This document shows positions 55,607 to 64,000 of a stretch of 64,000 nucleotides of DNA, in pieces; position 1 is the first letter of the stretch; each line of letters opens with the position of its first letter. The position numbers and the translations under genes were made by a program. Under the pieces are notes generated by a model that searched no databases, was not told the origin of the DNA, and saw nothing but the letters and a program-made list of their open reading frames with translations. The stretch is from Notolepis coatsorum (lineage: Eukaryota; Chordata; Actinopteri; Aulopiformes; Paralepididae): NCBI GenBank assembly GCA_963971535.1, contig OZ020589.1:72970020-73034019 (forward strand). The letters run 5' to 3'.

Positions 55607-57040
55607 TGTAACTGAGGGGTACAATTCCCTGACTGTATTACTAGATATGATACTTACTACCACTACCTTTGTACTTAATATTCGGCCACCCAGTACACGG
55701 CATAAATATGTTATCATGAACACTCTCACGTAGATGAAACGGATCCAACACAAATGTACGAATTAGAAACAGGTCTTTATTTCCTACACAGCGATGGTGT
55801 GTAGAATAAGCACTTAATCACTTAATTACATTTATGAATTGAAATAGTATGCACTTTTATGGCAAGGAGTATTCGTCGGTATATCAATAGATAATGTCCA
55901 ATCTCTGAAGGCGCAGGTGGTAAATATACGACCTGGAATAGTTAAGGAATAACAGCAATGATACTTTAATGATTATAGGCTGGATACACTAGAGGGGGTT
56001 AATCCGGTCGCTTGTAAGCCGACAGGAGTAGGAGGGGGGGGGGGGTAGAATCCAGCTGCCTCGTCCGGCCAAGGGTATCCCAGGTGAACCCACTGTAGTG
56101 CCGTTCAATGCGCCGGCGATCCTTGGACCACAGATGAAAGCAGGTGGACTCTTTGTGGGCCGGCTCTCTCCGGTCCACGGGGGAGAGATGTGGAGAGACC
56201 TCGTCTTGCAGAGCGTCTCCTCACCTTGCGTCCTCTCCAGGGGGGGGGGTTCCAACACACGGTAGTGTCGGGGGTCTTTATCCATAGAATAATCAAAGTA
56301 TCCAAAGCATAATCCGTGCCTGGGAAGGCGGGCTGTCGTCGGTAGAATAATCCGGTATACAGGTCCACTCGCTCGTCGGCTCTGGGGCTCCTCGGGTGCA
56401 GCTTCACATAGGGTCAACCACCCTGGGTAAGCAGCCAGTTCTCTGCCCGAAACGATGGGGTACTGACTACGGTAGTATTCTCACCGCACGAAGCACTATA
56501 TATTAACAGACTATTATTAGCTTAATAGACTACGTCCAACTCGACGATATAGTGCCAAATATGACTATTCAAATATTAATATACACGATGTCTCAATACC
56601 GATGGTAGGCCGAACTTGGCCTTACTCCCACACGTGGCATCGCGGGGAGGCTTTACGTCTGTGACTCTATTGGAGGGTAAGAAACTGGACTGAAAAAAAA
56701 GTCCTACTTTAGTAGCGCAGTATATATACGCACTATGAACAAATAGTCCCATTAGTGGTGCGGTAGCCAAATTCCTACGCGGAACTAGGACTTGTTCGTA
56801 CATGTCGAGCGGTACGTTTGAACTGGGTCTGAGGGGTATGGCAGCCTGGCACCAAGGTCTCGACCAATAGTAGAATGGAGACTATTATGGGATGTTCAGT
56901 AGGCTAGAATGGATATTCAATGCATATTGTACAAGGAATATACAAGGGATATCAGGGAATATTAGAGAATATACAAATACAATTAAATATATATATATAA
57001 ATAAATATATATATTCGGTTTAATCTGGCCCTTCACAACA
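55607..57040 (-). repeat. 5' LTR of BEL copy D
   Basis: 1,434 bp, near-identical to the 3' LTR. Carries the equivalent sense ORF at 55989-56417. Confidence 0.92.
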
Positions 57041-57263
57041 CTGAGCCTATGCGTGATTGGTTACTGCCTGTATACCTGGAATGTTAAACGCTGCCACAGA
57101 TTGACACCTTCGTCGTTGACACCTCGGCCAGCGAGCCGGCTGCAGCACAAGACACACACTAGCCAGCAGCCTGCGCATATATATTATATACATTTCAAGA
57201 TTCCGAGCATAATATTCTGGGTAGGCATAGCCGCCCCTAGCCTTAATAAAAGTGCCGCCTATG

Positions 57264-58151
57264 CAGAGAGGACATGATAACTCAGAGGACATGATAACTC
57301 AGAGGACATGATAACAGAGAGGACATGATAACTCAGAGAGGACATGATAACAGAGGACATGATAACTGAGGACATGATAACTCAGAGAGGACATGATAAC
57401 AGAGAGGACATGATAACAGAGAGGACATGATAACGCAGAGAGGACATGATAACAGAGAGGACATGATAACTCAGAGGACATGATAACAGAGAGGACATGA
57501 TAACTCAGAGAGGACATGATAACAGATAGGACATGATAACTCAGAGGACATGATAACAGAGAGGATATGATAACAGAGAGGACATGATAACAGAGAGGAC
57601 ATGATAACAGAGGACATGATAACTCAGAGGACATGATAACTCAGAGAGGACATGATAACTGAGGACATGATAACTGAGGACATGATAACTCAGAGAGGAC
57701 ATGATAACAGAGAGGACATGATAACAGAGAGGACATGATAACTCAGAGGACATGATAACAGAGAGGACATGATAACAGAGAGGACATGATAACTGAGGAC
57801 ATGATAACTCAGAGGACATGATAACAGAGGACATGATAACTGAGGACATGATAACTCAGAGAGGACATGATAACAGAGGACATGATAACTCAGAAGACAT
57901 GATAACTTAGAGGACATGATAACTCAGAGAGGACATGATAACAGAGAGGACATGATAACAGAGAGGACATGATAACTTAGAGGACATGATAACTCAGAGA
58001 GGACATGATAACAGAGAGGACATGATAACAGAGAGGACATGATAACTCAGAGGACATGATAACAGAGAGGACATGATAACTCAGAGGACATGATAACTCA
58101 GACAGGACATGAACTGAGAGAAGACATGATAACTCAGACAGGACATGATAA
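57264..58151. repeat. Minisatellite, right part
   Basis: About 50 units of GAGGACATGATAAC with AG, CTCAG or CTGAG spacers; same array as 47761-48100. The long ORFs read through it (MSSELSCPL repeats) are not genes. Confidence 0.9.
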
Positions 58152-58855
58152 GCTCCACCACTGTACCCTGAAGCCCATAATGAAAAGGCAAACAATGGCT
58201 TTTTACTGCACTGAGAAAAGCAAGGGCACAGGCAGCACTGTGTGACATTTGACAAACTTGACATTTTGAAGACAAGTTTATTGTGTCTGTATTAGAATAC
58301 CCTGAACTATATCCCAGGTGTGTTTAAACAACAACATGAACATGAGCATCCTAAAACAACAAAGGGTTTAGTGAAGGAGTCCACTACAACCCACCATGTA
58401 CAGTGTGCAGTGGTGCAGTGGTGATTTCATAAGGGGTTGCACTGTGCTTTAATGACGTCATGTGCACGCGTGCAGGCTCCCGCGCATGCGCATAAATGTT
58501 CCCTCGCGAATAAAGATGACCTAATTGCCTCTAGGAATGGAATGTAACACGTTTCATTCACAGGATTTGTGTGAATGGTCCAACTGTAGTATTTGAACAC
58601 ACCTGACGACCTGAGCTATTGTTATGCAAAGTAGCCAGGTGGGTACTTGGCGCAGAGTCAAGTGGACATTCTTGTGTGCACGTGCGTGCACATCCGTGCA
58701 TGTGCGTGCGCGTGCTCCTGCTCAAAGAAGTTTGGTACGCCGTGCAACCCCGTCCCATGAGCACTGCATGCCTGACTGTGTGTGGGGTGAAGGAGTCCAC
58801 TACAATCCACCACGTACTATGTGTGGGCGTGTAAAAGTACATAATACGTACATAC
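58152..58855 (-). other. limch1 intron, nothing recognised
   Basis: No repeat with clear ends and no coding frame; a GTGCGTGCACATCC-type alternating stretch lies at 58675-58715. Confidence 0.4.
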
Positions 58856-58924
58856 CTGCTAGGGGAGGGAGGCTGAGGTGATGCAGATTGCTGTGTGCCA
58901 ACTACAGTGTCATGGGATCCAGAT
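58856..58924 (-). CDS. limch1: limch1 exon before the LIM domain (69 bp)
   Basis: The acceptor TTTTGCTCACAG ends at 58925 and the donor GCAG|GTATGT is at 58855. The frame is open: SGSHDTVVGTQQSASPQPPS and then PS, a Ser/Pro-rich linker of the kind found before this LIM domain. Its length is a multiple of three, so it can be skipped without a shift. Its closing AG plus the first T of exon 47312-47411 makes Ser, so the phases agree. Evidence is splice sites, phase and composition; there is no distinctive motif. Confidence 0.55.
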
Positions 58925-58960
58925 CTGTGAGCAAAACAAAAAGAAAGGAGATTTAAAAAC

Positions 58961-59354
58961 TAGGGATGCACCGATCCAACTTTTTCAGTCCCGATACCGA
59001 TACCTGGCTTTGGGTATCGGCCGATAACAAGTACCGATCCGATACCCATTGTTCAATTAATAAACTGTATGCCTCACTGTGTGGAAGAGACTGGGATCAT
59101 TCTTTTGTGCAAGGCAACATCAGGCTTGACTTAAAACATTACTTTCCTAACTTAGTGAAACAAAATGTAACAAATTAATACATAGATATAAATGTACTGA
59201 ATTGTTATTTCTTATTATATTATTATAAAATAAATATTTAAAAGAATCCGATATATATATATATATATATTTTTTTTTTACCGATACCCGATCCAGCTAT
59301 TTTAGTCATATCGGGGCCGATATCCGATATCAATATCGGATCGGTGCATCCCTA
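58961..59354. mobile_element. hAT MITE with TAGGGATGCACCGAT ends
   Basis: 394 bp with ends TAGGGATGCACCGATCC and GGATCGGTGCATCCCTA and a perfect 8-bp duplication TTAAAAAC (58953-58960 and 59355-59362). Subterminal CCGATAC repeats. It begins 36 bp from the acceptor end of exon 58856-58924. Confidence 0.92.
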
Positions 59355-59505
59355 TTAAAAACCCCAAGTGCCTTTAAGGGATCCAGATGATAGCACCGCA
59401 CTCACTACCTTTCTGTTCCTAATCTGTATTTTATTAAATAAACATACAGTTTTACATAAGAGTAATTTTGCATAACAAGCCCAAGAGGCTGTGCCGCGTG
59501 GGTGC

Positions 59506-60999
<1,494 letters not shown>

Positions 61000-61998
61000 T
61001 TAATTCATAACTTTTGAACAATGGCACTGCACAAGACCGAAGCAGACTACAAAGAGTGACACGTTCAGCGGAACGCACAATTGGAGGGGGGCTTCCCACC
61101 CTCCAGAACATTTACAACAAGCGGTGCAGGGGCAAGGCTAAGAGAATCATCAAGGACTCCAGCCACCCGAACTGCCTCTTTGAACTGCTGCGGTCAGGCA
61201 AGCGATACCGGAGTCTCAAGGCGAGCACAGAAAGACTCAGAAGAAGCTTCTATCCCCAGGCCATCAGGCTGCTCAACGAACAATAAACACTATGCAACAA
61301 CCATCAAATGCACACAGCACACGCATCCACACGCACACACTCACTTTTTTTTTTTTTTTATTTATTTTTTTAGCGTTTATCACTTTTCTGGTCAAGCATG
61401 ACCGACAGAAACAGGTTGAAATGGGATGTAGAGCAGGGGAAGACATTCTGAGAAATGACGGCGGGTCCGGGAATCGAACTCGTGTCCCCCAGATCCGTGA
61501 CGAGCACGGTTTTCCCCGACGCAGAAATAGCGCCGAGATATGCGGTGAGCTACGGGAGCTCCCCCACACACTCACTTTAAACAAACAACACACTGCAGCA
61601 CCCACTCTCCACACTTTAGATCACCTAAACACACTTTATATTTATTGGTAAAGGATTTGCACTACAACTCGTACACCTTACTGTAAATTGTACCTAAATT
61701 GTACCTCATCCCATTTCTGCTTTGCACTATATAGTATTGTATATTAGTATATTGCATAGTATATTGTATATTGTATGGTAACTCAGTTACTTCTAGTCTG
61801 CATCGAACATTGTACATATGTCTATACTGAACACTGTGACCTCTATTTTTACTTCTTTTTACATGCTACTTTATTTTATTTCATACTTATCTTGTCTAGC
61901 ACAGTCTCTGGAGCGTAACAGTAAGAAGCATTTTGTATAAAAGTATTCTGTACTTCTGTATGACAACTATTAAAGAAACTAAAGAAACTTGAACTTGA
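61000..61998 (+). mobile_element. LINE 3' end (Rex1-like guess), split by a SINE
   Basis: The ORF tail at about 61014-61286 has GGLPTLQNIYNKRC, KRIIKDSSHPNCLFELL, KRYRSLKAST and RRSFYPQAIRLLN, text common at the C-terminus of fish LINEs. The 3' UTR continues after the SINE and ends AAAGAAACTTGAACTTGAAA. Confidence 0.65.
61348..61564 (-). mobile_element. tRNA-derived SINE, second copy
   Basis: 217 bp, antisense, with a 14-bp duplication CACACACTCACTTT (61334-61347 and 61565-61578). Same head, B box and GTCAAGCATGACCGACAGAA body as the copy at 39037-39236. Poly-T start is its A tail. Confidence 0.85.
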
Positions 61999-62422
61999 AA
62001 CAATAGATGCTATTTCTAATCTGTCAGCTGTTCCATATTGCCAACAAGATTGTCTACATTCCATTCATTACACATACTTTCATTCAAACAAGTAAGGAAA
62101 GTGCTTGAAAATGTATTTTTATCTTCCAAGTTTAATTTCAACAAGTTCAAGTGCAACTACATATGAATCATAATAATAAAAATGATAATAATCGTACACA
62201 TATTTTATATATCATTGGAAATCCCTAGTTGTTAGCTTCAAAATGGTACCAAATATGAGGTACTTTGAAATACCCAGTAACTAATAATCTATCACAAACC
62301 GATGGAAGTTCATATTCAGGTATTTCCTAAATAGGCCAGTAGACCAGTGTAAGTATACATCATTAAATAGCTTCAATCTCATAAAACCATTAATGTCACT
62401 TTGCTTTACAGTTTCATGTTAA

Positions 62423-63358
62423 CACTTTGATCGCCAGGCTTAAATTCATAATTTACCATCCTCCGCCAGCCCTATTTAATATGGAGAAGTTCCCCTTCTT
62501 TGCAGGACTATAACTTTTTTAATTGTATTGCTAAATTGACATTACTATGGCCCATTCAACGTCCTATATCTATTGTTCAGGGTGTAGCAACGTTATACTT
62601 TTTCATTCACATATTCATACTAAAATACGGTCTAAAGTATAAGTATGTTTTTATCGTTTTTCTGCAGCTTTCTCCAGAACGTGATTTATAGCCCCAAATG
62701 CATTATATTGATGATGAAATACAGTTTGATAGGAATCTGCGCAATATAAAAAATGTCAAATGGACGTGCTTCTAGAAGTTACTACTGATCATTTGATGTT
62801 GACCGGATGGGGGGGGGGGTCGTTTATAATTCCGTGGCCAACGTTAGATGATTCATCTAGTGTGGGTGATATGATCATTAGAGCAGTTAGTATCGAACAC
62901 GCTAAAAAAAAACGCTGAATCTTACCTTAGATTCCTCATAGCGTTGGGCGATGAGCGTGGAACAGAAATATTCCTATTATGGGATGTAGAAATATGCGAT
63001 CCATTTCCAGGTTGTATAATAGTATATACGTCCAAATCATGTTGTTTATCGAGTTATTGGTAACGGATTGCAATCTGTTGTGTCTAGCTCGAGTCCACGG
63101 ACTATACGAATTGAAATGAGCACCAGCTTCCATTTCCTGTTTCCGCTCTGGGCGATCCGCCGATCGGCCACCAGATGGCGCTCTTGAACCGTTGGAGAGT
63201 TGAGAGGGGATCAACAGTACATTTCAAGTCTCCGGGGGAGAAATATGATTTCGATCACAGATTTTTGAAATATTGATATCAAAGACGTGGTACGGCATCT
63301 TTGGCAGAATGAGCATGGCGAGGAAAGACGTCCTATGGCGTTTTTGGCGACCATAGTG
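62423..63358. mobile_element. TTAA-flanked MITE, piggyBac-like
   Basis: 936 bp between TTAA sites (62419-62422 and 63359-63362) with inverted ends CACTTTGATCGCC and GGCGACCATAGTG. No transposase frame. The TTAA target and the CAC-type ends fit piggyBac-group MITEs. Confidence 0.65.
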
Positions 63359-63362
63359 TTAA

Positions 63363-63976
63363 TTTGTTTAGACTAATTATTAATGTTGTTGTTTGTTATT
63401 ATTATTACTTTGATTATTATTGTTATCATTATTATTATCTTAATATTATGAAAATAGTTTTATGAACTTATTTTCACTTAACTTTTTTTTGTGTTTTTCT
63501 TTTTAATCCAATGATTTAACAGAGGTTGCTGTGGCCCGTGTGGTAAGAAGGCCAGCGCTTTAAAGAATAGGGATACATGGCGGTGTTTGCAGGCCTAAAC
63601 TATATTAAATATCATCATCAGCTATGGATATAAAACGATTGCCCATTTGACATCGAGTATCTATCGTTCAATTTGTGAAAAAAAAAAATGCATCCATACA
63701 TTCCCGTTTTATACCGTGGTGAATATGAGTATAGTTTTAGAGTAATCCTGCCTAATCCCAGGAAACGCCGCTATGCAGCGTTTAGTGCATTTCACTAAAA
63801 ACCGTGGCGTTCCTCGCCTGTATCAACAATCAATCTGAAATCAACACTATATTATCGGTATTATGTTTCGATCGTCACCAACGGAATACGTTACACACAC
63901 ACATTACACACATACGTTCGGATCGCGGGGAAGGGATTCTTCGATCAACGCAAGATTGATACCATATAGCCCTTAC
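63363..63976. other. AT-rich sequence, no clear feature
   Basis: A poorly ordered ATT-repeat stretch at 63380-63450. Text around AAACGCC and TGGCGTTCC at 63760-63810 resembles the interior of the preceding MITE, but I cannot set ends. Confidence 0.35.
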
Positions 63977-64000
63977 CTTGACTACGATGAGCTCCAAAAA
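63977..64000 (-). CDS. Possible exon at the right edge (partial)
   Basis: A strong donor GTCAAG|GTAAGG at 63976 follows a stretch open in two frames (FLELIVVK or FGAHRSQ). The third frame, needed to splice directly to exon 58856-58924, has a stop, so a further exon would have to lie between, or this belongs to another transcript. Weak call. Confidence 0.25.

Larger units (their letters stand above)
48700..57040 (-). mobile_element. BEL/Pao retrotransposon copy D, full length
   Basis: 8,341 bp with two LTRs, a PBS, one long gag-pol frame and a 5-bp target duplication CTGAG (48695-48699 and 57041-57045). It lies in the limch1 intron in the same direction as the gene. Structural ends are all intact; the coding region lacks the integrase core. 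Confidence 0.95.
48101..57263. mobile_element. hAT MITE in the minisatellite, split by BEL copy D
   Basis: The ends CATAGGCGGC and GCCGCCTATG are flanked by an 8-bp duplication CAGAGAGG (48093-48100 and 57264-57271). The duplication is less decisive because the target is repetitive. Without the BEL element it is 817 bp and has no transposase. The pieces are 48101-48694 and 57046-57263. Confidence 0.75.

Noticed and set aside
57299-58264. Minus-strand frames of SELSCPLSYHVL repeats
   Set aside because: Translation of a minisatellite in every frame without stops; not a gene.
62936-63000. limch1 exon candidate with donor CTAAG|GTAAGA
   Set aside because: It lies inside a TTAA-flanked MITE and its acceptor has no pyrimidine tract.

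Overview
The window is teleost-like nuclear DNA and is mostly layered transposable elements. The only host gene I can support is the 3' part of a LIM-domain gene that I read as limch1, on the minus strand. Four exons are visible: 58856-58924, 47312-47411, 44958-45060 and 44103-44128. The last three carry all eight LIM zinc ligands and a C-terminus ending GQPTTL. A fish is suggested by BEL/Pao elements primed by tRNA-Tyr, L2-type LINEs, many hAT MITEs, very long CA/GT tracts and retrovirus-like elements of fish type. I cannot name the species.

Layout: 1-6167 is a minus-strand BEL/Pao retrotransposon (copy A) running off the left edge and inserted into a second BEL locus. 6168-23235 is a head-to-tail BEL array of at least three units that share LTRs. 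Two units carry the same hAT insertion (12047-13498 and 17288-18739) at the same site, so the array grew by duplication. 23659-24985 is a frameshifted retroviral env, placed upstream of a plus-strand endogenous retrovirus (gag 26048-28650, protease/pol 28651-36278). That pol is split by two hAT elements (30098-30428 and 32865-35695) and contains, between protease and RT, a segment that looks like a 2H phosphoesterase. 37823-40983 is two LINE 3' ends, the first hit by a tRNA-derived SINE.

From about 41575 rightward is the limch1 locus. Its large intron (47412-58855) holds a minisatellite, split by a small hAT element, itself split by a nearly intact BEL element (copy D, 48700-57040) with near-identical LTRs. 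To the right are a hAT MITE, a 180-bp CA tract, LINE and SINE copies and a TTAA-flanked MITE. A possible further exon sits at the right edge.

Working relations: the BEL copies whose 3' coding region is visible lack the integrase catalytic core (the array units lack RT and RNase H too), so they could move only with help in trans. Copy D is in the same orientation as limch1, so its LTR signals could affect host transcripts. The ERV has a frameshifted env, a gag frameshift, a protease frameshift and two insertions, so it is a fossil, but the RT, RNase H and integrase motifs are still readable.
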